NCBI RefSeq assembly: GCF_018687715.1
Contig: NC_056752.1
Location: 12,725,501-12,789,500, forward strand
Direction of reading: 5' to 3'
Origin: Carya illinoinensis
Lineage: Eukaryota > Streptophyta > Magnoliopsida > Fagales > Juglandaceae
DNA length: 64,000 nt
The notes below the pieces were generated by a model. The model made no database searches. It saw only the letters and a program-made list of their open reading frames with translations, and had not been told where the DNA came from. The first letter of the stretch is position 1. Every line of letters begins with the position of its first letter. Both the position numbers and the translations under genes were made by a program. Shown here piece after piece: positions 33,531-43,718 of this stretch.

Positions 33531-35371
33531 TTCAACGCCCCGATCCCAGAGGTTCGGAGAATTAACTCTTATAACCTGATAAGCACTTCCACAAACTTTT
33601 ATCATATCTTTCATATCCAAAATATATTTGCAAAGATTTCAAAATCAAATATAATTAACTACACAAATCAATCCATCAACAACTCAATACCATAATGCAA
33701 ATAAAATAAAACAACTTCTCCACAAGTCTCTATTAACATAATGAACTTAAATAATACATAAGTCTTCATAATCATCTGAATATACTAAAATCAAATTACT
33801 TAATAAATAAATCTTCCAATAGCACTTGTACTCCAAGGTACTTAACCACAACCCTCAACTATTCTTGCCACATACTCCATTACTCCCCAACTGTATCATC
33901 AAAGTCATCTGAAAAAAGTTATAGAGATAAGGGGGTGAGCTATCAACAACTCAGCAAAATAAGAAACTATACTAGTATGTAAATATAAGCATTTACAAAG
34001 TTTGAAATGCATAAGAATACTTTTACTTTCAAAATTGCAAAATCAGAAACAATTTGCTTTTAGAATGTAGAAACAAACATATTACAAAAAAAATAATAGA
34101 GTGAAGTTTTCAGTAAAACTTTTTTATTCCAAAAAAAAACCTACTGGCATTTCGTAAACTGAAACATCATCTTCATATTACATTGAAGCATCATATCGGG
34201 ACTGATACCATGTTTAACACCCGTGCTAGGGTTATAAATCACAATTATACCCGTGGTTGGGCCGTATACCATGTTTCACCCCTATGGTAGGGTTATAAAC
34301 CACCATTATACCCGTGGCTAGGCCGTATTCCATGTTCACCCCCGTGGTAGGGTTATAAACAGCCATTATACTCGTGGTTGGGCCGTATGTCACTATTATA
34401 CCCATAGTAGGGCCTTATGCCACTATTATATCCATGGAAGAGCTGAATGCCGCTATTATACCCATGGCGGGGCCATATGCCACTGTTATACCCATGATAG
34501 GGCCTTTATTCAGATATAGAAATATAAACCCATGCTAAGGTTTTCAGCAATCACATCATATCATAACAAAAATAATGAGTAGTTTTAGATCATTTCATAT
34601 GCTCAATAGAACAAGATCAAAATATCTTCATCTTAATCATAGAAAAACTTTAAGAATCCTCATTTTTGCTCTTTTTACAAAGTTCAGAAACAGTATGAAA
34701 AAATGAACTCATGTCTACACCAGTCATGACAAAAGTATTTTTTCTTTCATACAGAGTTTATGAATAATGCCAAAACAAATAGTTGAGGTTGTTTTTCACA
34801 TTTCTTTTCAAAAATAAACATGTATATTTTAAAAGTCAACCTCAGTTCATTTTCTTTTTATGCAAAATATAGTATTGGAACCCCGCTTACCTCACTTTTG
34901 CCATGCGTTAACTTAGTCTTACGTCGGGCTTTTTATAGTATCACAACCTTGGTTCACTAGAGAAAATAGGAGAAAATGATGGCAACGAGAATATTTGCAA
35001 CAATGAGGATATCGTTTGGCAGAGAGGGAAAAGATTAATTTGCAAGGCGCGAAAAACAAGAGGTGCACGATGTTGAAGGATAGAAATTTCTAGAATTTCA
35101 TATAAGAGAAGTCAAGGGTTTGCTATGGGTGAGGTAAACAAAAGGAAGTTAATAGCAGAAAAATTTCTAGATGGGGTAACTACTAAAATGTAAAGGTGAG
35201 AGAAAGTCATTGAGGAGAAAATGGGGAGAGAGACTCGGGGGGGAGAAAAAAGAATTGGGGGAGGGAGAAAACTGAAATTGAAAGGGGAAAACAAATCACT
35301 TACCTACACGACGTCATATAACCTTCAAGGGCTAGACTTACTTCTGGTTCTGGCATGGGCCGAGTATTACA
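33531..35371 (-). mobile_element. Solo LTR, Ty3/gypsy type, 1.84 kb
   Basis: The plus strand begins TTCAACGCCCCGATCCC and ends CCGAGTATTACA; on the minus strand this is TGTAATACTCGG to GGGATCGGGGCGTTGAA, gypsy-like apart from a decayed last base. Flanking pentamers TTAGG and TAAAG agree at only three of five bases, so the TSD is unproven. No internal region. Confidence 0.68.
34207..34508. repeat. Tandem repeat of 61-bp and derived 30-bp units in LTR
   Basis: Three 61-bp units (ACCATGTTTMACMCC... TATACCCGTGGTTGGGCCGTAT, abbreviated) are followed by four 30-bp units made only of the second half (GCCACTATTATACCCATGG...). The half-unit has therefore amplified on its own. Confidence 0.88.
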
Positions 35372-35522
35372 TAAAGGGTACCCAAATTTGAAAAGGAAGT
35401 TGCAACGTGTGAATTCCTTTAATAGTTGATATTTAATAGTGTGTAATTGGGGTTGTAAGCAAGGGTCTTAAACTTTTACTTGTATAAAGTCAACTCTAAT
35501 TCGATTCTTTAATAAAAGATTA

Positions 35523-35555
<33 letters not shown>
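35523..35555. repeat. (AAT)11 microsatellite
   Basis: About eleven perfect AAT trinucleotides between the solo LTR and the third LINE. Confidence 0.9.
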
Positions 35556-35699
35556 TAATCATACTAATAGACTGCCCAAGTTTCCAACCTGTAGAGTATA
35601 CTATGCAAATTGCCAGTCTCCTCTAGCTTTACTATAACAAAGAAGGGAAATGTGGAGTCAGTAATCCTGGTTTACTCTTGAGTAAGAGATGAATAATTC

Positions 35700-37060
35700 A
35701 ATGATAAATCTTGAAACTGAGCATATGGGAAAGGTGATGAAGAGAGGGGAAAAGAGCTTGGTAGAGAAGTTGTGTCGATGATTAGCAAGGAGGTAATTCA
35801 GTCAATGATAGCCAAGATTTGGAAAGTGGGCAAGTCCTTTCCTTTCCAAAGACATCAGTCCAAATTTATTTATGATCACTTTTAAGAGTCAAGCGGATAA
35901 ATGTAGAGTTCTAGAAGGGAAACCTTGGTTGTTTGATAATATCCTTTTTATTTTGAATCCAGTTGATGGATTAATATCCCTAAAGAAGATGTGTTTTGAC
36001 TATGATGTTTTTTGGATCCAATTACATAACCCTTCCGCTAGCATGCAAGAACTATGAAACATGGCAACAAATTGGAGCGACAATTGGCACTGTCAAGGCC
36101 ATAGATATAAGGGAGGATGGGATTAGAAGGGGAGATTATCTCATAATTAAAATAGAAATTGATCTGATGAAGGAAATCTCAAGGGGGAAAACTGTTAACT
36201 TGTTGGGGATGAGAATTTGAGTGTTGATGTGCTATGAAAAGCTTCCTCGAGTGTATTTTCAAGTATGGGATAGTGGTACATGGGATGTCGGGATGTAGCA
36301 ATACTGGATCAAGAAACTCACAAAGTAGTGATGAAAGATTCTAGTTTGGTCCAAGGCTTGTGCTGATCATATGCCCCAACGAAGAAACTTTGATTGAAAA
36401 TTTGGGATTGAACAAGAAATATTTGATTAAAGTGATTAGGAGTCTAATCAGGGGAGACCTGTTGAGGGAGGGGCGTCAAACACTAAACCTGCTCTAGTGC
36501 TAGCTGGTGACACAGAGACTAGGGTTTCTTCAGGAAAGAGAGAAACAAAAGGCATGAATCAAGAAATTTAAAAAATTTGTATTTGAAGGTGCCGGATTTG
36601 AGGAGGAAATGGTGGAACTAAGTGATCGCAATCATAACCTTAATTAGGAAGGATTTAAGGATTTTAATGTTGGCAGGTGCTGAGGAAACAAAGTCTCCTA
36701 ATTTTGAAAAAGAGAATGAAGGGTGCAAAGAGAGTCTTGGTCAATCAAATGGTATAGAATAAGGGGCCATGGGCCTAGAAGATAGGAGTGTGGAGTTAGT
36801 GAAGGCCTACTATAATTCAAAAGGTAAGGCCCAAATCTTCCAACATTTTTAATTGTTCAGAACAGCCAATCCTTGTTGATGGTGAGAAGGTTGATAGCAA
36901 TCCAAGAAAGGGCAAGCTTGCTCAAGGAAGATGGAAGAGAAAATCTCGTAACAAAGGTAACAATGTTGATCCTTTACTAAGTTCTAGTTCTAAACGTAAC
37001 TTAGATAGGGCTGTGTGTGGATGTTCTAGGAATGGACCTTTGAAAAAAGGGAGATAGGAT
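35700..37060 (+). pseudogene. LINE ORF1 remnant (DUF4283)
   Basis: MITFKSQADKCRVLEGKPWL, then FILNPVDGLISLKKMCFDYD and FWIQLHNPSASM, are the DUF4283 region of a plant LINE ORF1 near 35870-36060. Frame changes at about 36000 and stops throughout. The tail to 37060 is polar with no clear domain. Confidence 0.75.
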
Positions 37061-37129
37061 GATTTTGATCAAGACACCCAACTAATTCGTCTATGGTAGT
37101 GGCTACAAGTCAACCCCGCCTATCATCAC

Positions 37130-37259
37130 GAGAACCCTAAGTTGGAATTGCCAAAGGCTTGGAAAACCCCGGATAGTTCAAGACCTTTGCCTTTTAGTAA
37201 ATGAGAAGAAACCCAAAATAGTTTTTCTCATTGAGACAAAACTACTTGCATGCAAGTTT
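37130..37259 (+). pseudogene. LINE ORF2 endonuclease, N-terminal piece
   Basis: RTLSWNCQRLGNPG, then LCLLVNEKKPKIVFLIETKL (reading across a frame change), is the N-terminal block of the LINE endonuclease, with the metal-binding ET. It is cut at LLACKF by the solo LTR and resumes at 39375. Confidence 0.75.
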
Positions 37260-39374
37260 TGTGAAGCCCAGCCCTAAAAACCAAAACCTAGTTCTTTTAT
37301 ATTTTGTTATTGTGAGCTTGGCCCATGTAGGAGTCCAAACCAAGACCCAACCCCTTACCCCATACTTGTTTTAGGCTTAAAGGGTTAAAGCCCTAAGCTT
37401 TTCCCCTTTTCCTTTCTTTTTTCCTTCCTTTTTCTTCTGGGCCATACCCTTCCCCCTTGGCTCTCTCTCCCTCTACTACTGCTATGAGCCCTGCATGCCA
37501 CCCATGCCTACCATGAGCTCATCACCACACGTTGAAGCTGGCCACCTCTACCAGTTCCTTGCTGTCACCCCCAATTTCATCACCAGTGCTGGTAAGCCCT
37601 CTTCTCTCATCTCTTGATCTTGCCCTCCCTCATCTCTATCTGTCTCTCCCTCATTCTCATTGTTTTCTCCCTCTCCATTTCACTTCCGTCCTAGAAGCAA
37701 CCATCCGTCGTCATTGTTGGACTCCGAGATCAACTATAAAACCCTCGGACCCTCCCTCTTATCTCTCAGTCAAACCTCCCTTAGATCCCTCTCAATTTCG
37801 TTCTCTCACTTAGGATTCCACCACCGTTGTTTTGCACCACCCTAGAAACAGTCCCGCCATGTTCCTTAGACTGCCTTCCTCTCAACCCCCTCCCTTTCTG
37901 GATCTCTCTCTCTCTCTCTCTCTCCCTCTCTGTTGCCACCCTCAACCCAATCCCAATGCCTTTCTCTCCCTCTCTATTTCTCTCATTTCTTAATTGCCAC
38001 CCTCAACCGCCAATCGCCAGCCACAAGCCACCACGATTGTTACAGCAAGCCCCCACCACCATACTTGACTAAAGCCTCACACAATATACCCTACCACCGC
38101 ATCCTCCATTTTAAATACTTCTGTGAACCACAACCCAAGAACCATTATGCACACACACTACCTCTCTATGCCCAAGACACCCATATGATTCCTCGAAGGA
38201 CCACCCCCTCACTGTTAAAGGTGACACTTATGACCATCCACTGAGTTTGGGACGCTTCAATCATCCAAGAATTTAACTACACCCTATGAGTGGTTCTTGA
38301 ACTAATTTTAAAATACTTGTAGTTGTAAAAATTGTGAATATATGAATTATGTACTTTGGTTGTGAATGGTGATTGAATAATTGATGAGAAGCATTGGGTT
38401 GAAATGTAGCATTGGTAGTGGATCTATAAGTGGTTGAGGGCCCTGTGTAGCGTTGGGATTGAAACATGAAGTTAAAATTGTTTGTGCTGTTAAAATATTG
38501 TTTGTCTTAATAAATAATGAGTTTGGTTTTATTATATGTTTTATGTTGTTGTCATGTCATTCATTAATTATCTGTTGAACATTGTTTACATTATAAATGT
38601 TATCTGCCATTAATATTTCTGTAATTGTGCTATGGTGGTATGTATACTAGAATATATGAAATTGTTGGTTTTTGGTGTCAAAAGATTATTTTGTGGGTAA
38701 GTGCGTATCACTACCCCAAGTCTAGATGGGACATCATCTCAGTGGAGCTCCTCTTATCACTCGGGAGTGTGTGAAACTGAGTGATGCCCCATGGGTTATC
38801 GCCAAGCGATAATAATCTTGGGTGAGATAATAATGCTCTAGGGTCGACTCCATTGCCTCTCTGCTGGCAGAGGTTAGAGGATGTCTAGTCACATACGCGT
38901 CACTCATTACGAAGTCACTCGCACGATCGTTACCCTTGGTGTTTTGGATTCACTTACTGAGATTTTACAAAATCTCATTATGATGTCCCCACCTATGATT
39001 TTGCTCTGCAGAATTGTAGACTTTGATGCAGAGGACAGGTACGAGTATGGTGGTCTGGCTTCGTCTAAGAAGTGAAGATTTGGGGCCCTTTGCCCCTTTC
39101 GTTTACGTGTTGTGATTGCCCTTGGTGATGTAGTAATTTGGTAGACTTTGTGGGCTATAGATATTTGCTTGGTGATGTAGCTTTAATTTCTGGTACTGTT
39201 AGAATTATAATGATTGCCCTTTTTAATTTTTTACTGTGAATTAACAGTACACTATGGTATTGCATGTATGCACACACTTGATATCAAAATGTGCTAGGGG
39301 TGTATGACCTGAGCAAACAATATTATAGCATCACGATTTCCACCAAAACAAGAGCGAGGGTTGAGGGCACCACA
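37260..39374 (+). mobile_element. Solo LTR, Ty3/gypsy type, 2.1 kb
   Basis: Begins TGTGAAGCCCAGCCC and ends GTTGAGGGCACCACA, plus orientation. A CT-rich tract at 37430-37990 follows a TATA-like region, as expected for the LTR transcript start. It splits the LINE endonuclease: ETKLLACKF on the left, KKKLNFDGCFV on the right. Pentamers AGTTT and GGTCC flank it and do not match well, so exact ends may be off by a few bases. Confidence 0.7.
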
Positions 39375-40740
39375 GGTCCAAAGTGTATTCTTAAGAAAAA
39401 ATTGAATTTTGATGGTTGTTTTGTAATGGGTCCAATGGGTAGGAGATGGGGATTGATGTTACTATGGGACATGGAAATGGGCTTTGAAATTACGAATTAA
39501 TTTCAATACCATATTCATGCTAGAATAGCCTATATAGGAAAAAAAAAAATACTCACTAGTTTTTCACAAATTTCTATGGTCACCCTGAATTGAGTAAAAG
39601 GAGAGACTTGGAATTTGTTGTCATTGTTAAAGCCACCCATAGACCAAGCTTGTTGTGCAATTGATGATTTCAATAAGATAATTTCTCAATTTGAGAAGAT
39701 AAGGGTAGGCAAAGACCAGAAAAGTGGATGGATGAGTTTAGACAAGCTCAACCAACAATCTCTTTGATTTGGGATGGAAGGGGTTTAAGTGTACATGTTG
39801 CAATAAACATGAAGATGAGACTTTTACAAAGGAGATGTTGGATTGAGCTATAATTAATCCTCAGTGGTCAGAGTTTTTTAGAAATGGGGTGGTGGAAGTT
39901 TTGCCTACAAGGAGATCTGATCATAGGCCTATCTTGTAAGAGCTAAATGAGGAGAATTTAGTAATAAGGAAAGGATATTCAAATTTGAAGCTAAATGGGC
40001 TATGGAGGAAGAGGGGGGACTATCATACAAGAGACTTGTTCAAGAAATGTTGTTGTACAGAATCTTTTTCAAAAGGTACAAAAAAATTAAACTCTTGTAA
40101 AGGTGCTATAATTAGATGGATTCTCATGAAGCTCAAGAGGTTGATAGGGAAATTGTGCAAAAACTAATAAACTAAAACAGGAACAGGAGACTGAAGGCCC
40201 TCACAATGCTACAACAATGAAATTTACAAAAGGAGCTAGGACTGCTTCTTGAGCAAGAAAACTTGAAGTGGAAGCAGAGAGTCAAGAGAAATTGGTATCA
40301 GCTAGGTGACAAAAACAACAAGTATTTTTATACATGTGGTAGTCTGAGAAGAAAAGAGAACTAGATCAAGTAAATAAAATATTCCTAGGGCAAGATACTA
40401 ACTGAGATGGAAGAAATAGAAGTGGCATTCCACCATTATTTCCAGAAGGTATTCAGTTCCTCCAACCCCTCCATGGATGCAATAGAGGAGTGCCTTAGTG
40501 CTATTGAGCGAAGAGTTACCTTAGCAATAAATAGAGACCTGCAAAAGGAGTTTACAAGAGTAGAGGCTAAAAAAGCCTTAAAACATATAGGACCTTTAAA
40601 ATTACTAGATCCTAATGACTATGGGACATGCTTTTATCAAGGCTACTGGAGCACAGTGGGAGTAGAGGTAGCTAGTTAATTAGCTTATGGTGTCTATGAG
40701 AGGCACTTGGCTTTACCATCTATGGTGGAGAGATCCAAGT
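39375..40740 (+). pseudogene. LINE ORF2 endonuclease C-terminal piece and RT start
   Basis: KLNFDGCFVMGPMGRRWG continues the endonuclease. LLSLLKPPIDQACCAIDDFN near 39630 is a damaged GDFN block. THEAR-type text (HKHEDETF, RSDHRPI) follows in shifting frames. 40407-40679 (AFHHYFQKVFSSS to YQGYWSTVGVEVAS) is the linker and first RT motif. Everything from there to the thumb is deleted. Confidence 0.75.
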
Positions 40741-40861
40741 ATAATACATTTAGGCATCTGGAGGAGAGGATTTGGGTGAAATTTAACAATTGGAAGGATT
40801 TTTTTTTTCTCAATCAGAGAAGAAATTTTTGATTAAAGATGTAGTACAAACAATACCACAT

Positions 40862-41745
40862 TTCGAGAATTATTCTCAGGCTCTTTCTGCTCCACGATAG
40901 GTTGCTCCTCATCCATCACTTGAGTATGATTTTCCTTCAATTACTCTCCAGAAGCAAGACCCATTTCTTTGAATCCTTAATTTGTCCCCAGTTGCAGGCT
41001 TACCAATGCAACATGTTCGAGAATTATGCCTCTTGCACCTTGCACCTACAATAGCAAGTTGGAAGCGTTTCATACATGATTTCTTGCTTGTGACTCGATG
41101 CCAACCCAAGGACCCCAATCCAAAAGAATGGAAGAGGCTCTTTGGCGGCATCCATTTCCACACATAATCGAGCACCATCAGCTCAGGTGACACACCGAGT
41201 GGAATTGTTACACCTAATAAGTTTTCTTATAGGAGTAATAAGAATACGTAGAAACGACTCATGGTAGAAATTAGGTGGCAAACCTGGCAGCACAATCCAT
41301 ACAAGAACCAATGATGGTTCTTCATCTTCACTGAACTTAGGCGTCCAATGGAACGCACGGTAGATATCACCATCAATATCGCAAGCTTCGTGCGACAACT
41401 CTTTCAGAAAATCAGCCTTTGAAGACATGCGGATAAAAACGTTTCAAGGACGCTTCATTGCAGAAACAACCGGGGTTTCATCCAATCCCCATCGACTACG
41501 TATAAAAGCCCGAATGGCATCTAGTGAAGGGTGTTTCTTGAGAAACTTTAGAACAATGGAATACTTGAAGGATTTTGCCGAACGTGATATTTCATCCTTA
41601 GAAAATTGAAAGTATAATTCGCCATCAATGCTTTTCAGCACACAAAGCAGAACAGATAACTTAGGGAGGGGCCGAAACACTGCTAAGATGAGATCCATGT
41701 ACAAACGGCAACCTGGGATGGCGTCAAGAGCTGCCATGCAGCCCT
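40862..41745 (-). pseudogene. DUF4283 / zinc-knuckle pseudogene
   Basis: On the minus strand: FSKDEISRSAKSFKYSIVLK, LDAIRAFIRSRWGL, DIDGDIYRAFHWTPKF, LVLVWIVLPGLPPNFYHESF and then a knuckle relic CYCRCK...HNSRTC. This is the DUF4283 plus CCHC layout of plant LINE ORF1 proteins and relatives, of a different subgroup from the other copies here. One in-frame TGA lies at 41444-41446, another near 41183, and a frameshift near 41030. Whether it was a LINE ORF1 or a domesticated gene cannot be told, as no ORF2 of this subgroup is next to it. Confidence 0.72.
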
Positions 41746-42190
41746 ACATGAGAACCCTTATGCAGCAAGAATAGGAGAAAACCTTGTAACTAGCATTTTC
41801 ATTCATCTTATATTATATATAAAAGTAATAATACTAAAATTGAAATTTAATGCTGATCTTGAAAGTGATTAACTTTTTCGACAATAAATAGGTTATGTAC
41901 AAATTGAAATGAATCTTATAATATATATTAAACATCTGAAAAACATGTAGAAGACTCACACAAACCAAAAATAATAAATATTTGATATTATCCATATTAT
42001 ATATATTTTTTTTCTATGGAACTCTTAAATTTTAATTTTTATGGGACTCTAAATTTTAAACCATATGATCCATATTACGTCTCTTTCTATGAAACTTCAA
42101 TTTTAATTTCTATGGGACTTTAAAATTTGAAAACAATTTAATTTTAGAGATGTTGATGCTTATCGACCAAGACTCATAATATAACCATGA
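41746..42190. other. AT-rich intergenic sequence
   Basis: No gene. Three degenerate copies of a motif like TCTATGGGACTCTTAAATTTTAA occur between 42015 and 42130. Confidence 0.45.
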
Positions 42191-42199
42191 AAGTGGTTG

Positions 42200-43000
42200 A
42201 TCAACAAACAGGCTAGATAAAGGATAACAGGTGGGCAGGCACCTACGGTCCTACACCCAGTCTACCTTACCCCACATCAAGCAGACAAGCCATCCGCAAC
42301 GCATCAAGCAGGCGGGCGGCAATTTCTTTAAATAAGAGATAACACGTGGGTGGGGCTTGGGTGCTGATTCCCACCCGCCGACCCATATATTTCATTTTAA
42401 GAAAATAATATATATTAAAAAGTGTTGAGGAGAGTTGTGAATAGTAATAAAAAGTATGTAAAAAGTAATAATAAAGTAATAAATAATAATAAAAAGTAGG
42501 TAAAAAATAATAAATAGTAAAAAAAATAAGTAAAAAGTAATAATAAAGTAATGAATAGTAGTGAGAAGTGTTGAAGATACTTCAACACCCAAACACACTT
42601 GGCCATATTTCTACCCCCCATGTCTCTCGAATCTCTTTTTGGCTATATGAGTCTCTTGTCTTCACTCGTCGTTGCATCATCACCATTGTCATCGCTCACT
42701 TTCCACTCTTGTTCTAACTTTCTCTAGTCTCTTCAAAATTCTAACTTCTCCCTTGTTCTCCGTCATTGTCATTCGCTCACGTCTCCATCGTCATAGTTTG
42801 TGCAGTCCATCGCCCTCATTGTTCCGACTTCTTATGAAGGCCCACGAACACAGGTGGGCGGATGACTTGTAAGCTATCTGCTCGATATTCGGGCGGGGTC
42901 ACCCCTCTACAAGATGGGGACGGGGTCGAGGACCAAACTTGCCTTGCCCCCATCTGGGGGTGCTGGCTACCCGCTTGCTAGGAGCGGGAAGTACCCCTAG
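42200..43000. other. GC-rich island with MITE, possible hAT relic
   Basis: GC-rich blocks with repeated GGTGGGC/GGGCGGG motifs lie at 42225-42390 and 42840-43000. They resemble subterminal regions of hAT elements such as that at 22186, but matching ends and a TSD were not found. Between them at about 42410-42605 is a MITE-like stretch of repeated AAAAAGTAATAATAAAGTAAT units ending GTTGAAGATACTTCAACACC. Confidence 0.4.
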
Positions 43001-43163
43001 AACAAATGTAGGAAAAAAAATATTATAGAAAATAGAAGGAAGAAAAAAAGAGAAACCTAAACGCACAGTTTTGAAAGAAAAATACTTTAATCATATGAAT
43101 TACACGAAAACATTCCTTTCAGTCGTGTGCCCATGGAACCGGGACTCTGCTCCGTCTCCCACG

Positions 43164-43170
43164 TATAAAA
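43164..43170 (+). promoter_or_regulatory. TATA box of PIG-F gene
   Basis: TATAAAA in CCCACGTATAAAACG, with an ACGT core directly upstream. Transcription would begin near 43195, leaving a 5' UTR of about 520 bases before the ATG. A UTR intron is possible (GAG/GTTTGTTTCT at 43271). Confidence 0.55.
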
Positions 43171-43718
43171 CGAAGTCCACTTTCTTAGATCCTCCATGGC
43201 AGCCTCCCATGAATCAAAGTACTGCACATACGCCACGAGGAGACAGATTGATAGACCGAGAGATAAAGAGGTTTGTTTCTCAGATCTCAATTAATGATCG
43301 TTTCACGTTTCGCTCGTTGACTTTTCTGCCCTCATATCATATGACACAAACCCTTGCGGCTTGTGCGAAGTATTTCAGTTTTTCTCATGCATGCATCCTG
43401 TTGTTTCTTCATCGAATCGACTTTTTTTTCTGGCTATTCATATATTAAGTTCTTTAACTATCAATTTTGGTGTTATTCGAAGTTCTTGTTTTTTCTTTCA
43501 ATTGCTTAATATTTCAAAAAAATATGACACATTTTTCCCTGTGGATCTCTGTTCTTTTTTTTTTTTTTTTGGAATGGTGGTATCAAGACAAGTGTTCATC
43601 GCATAGACGTAAAATGTGTATACAGAATCTTATGCTATGTTCGCTTTTGTCTTCTTCTTCTACACAGTTTAATCCCCTTCGCAAGTTTTTATCTTGAAGG
43701 AGCTCGAACAGAAAAAAC

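Larger units (their letters stand above)
35690..40860 (+). mobile_element. Third LINE, split by solo LTR and internally deleted
   Basis: Plus-strand L1-type remains: ORF1 (about 35700-37060), endonuclease (37130-37259 and 39375-39990) and the start of the RT region (40260-40680). After VGVEVAS at 40677 the text moves straight to SKYNTFRHLEERIWVKFNNW at about 40735, which belongs after the catalytic palm; about 1 kb including the FADD box is missing. It stops at about 40860 against a minus-strand pseudogene. A solo LTR fills 37260-39374. No TSD found. Confidence 0.78.

Noticed and set aside
37532..38244. Several overlapping plus-strand frames rich in Ser, Pro and Leu
   Set aside because: They come from the CT-rich transcribed part of a solo LTR; no domain or family match.
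37255..39379. 5-bp TSD for the 37260 solo LTR
   Set aside because: AGTTT and GGTCC do not match; the LTR call rests on its ends and on the split LINE endonuclease.
42392..42621. Two minus-strand frames rich in Phe, Leu, Ile and Tyr
   Set aside because: They translate an AT-rich MITE of AAAAAGTAATAATAAAG units.
43071..43448. Plus-strand 125-codon frame before PIG-F
   Set aside because: It spans the TATA box and 5' UTR and has no recognisable similarity.
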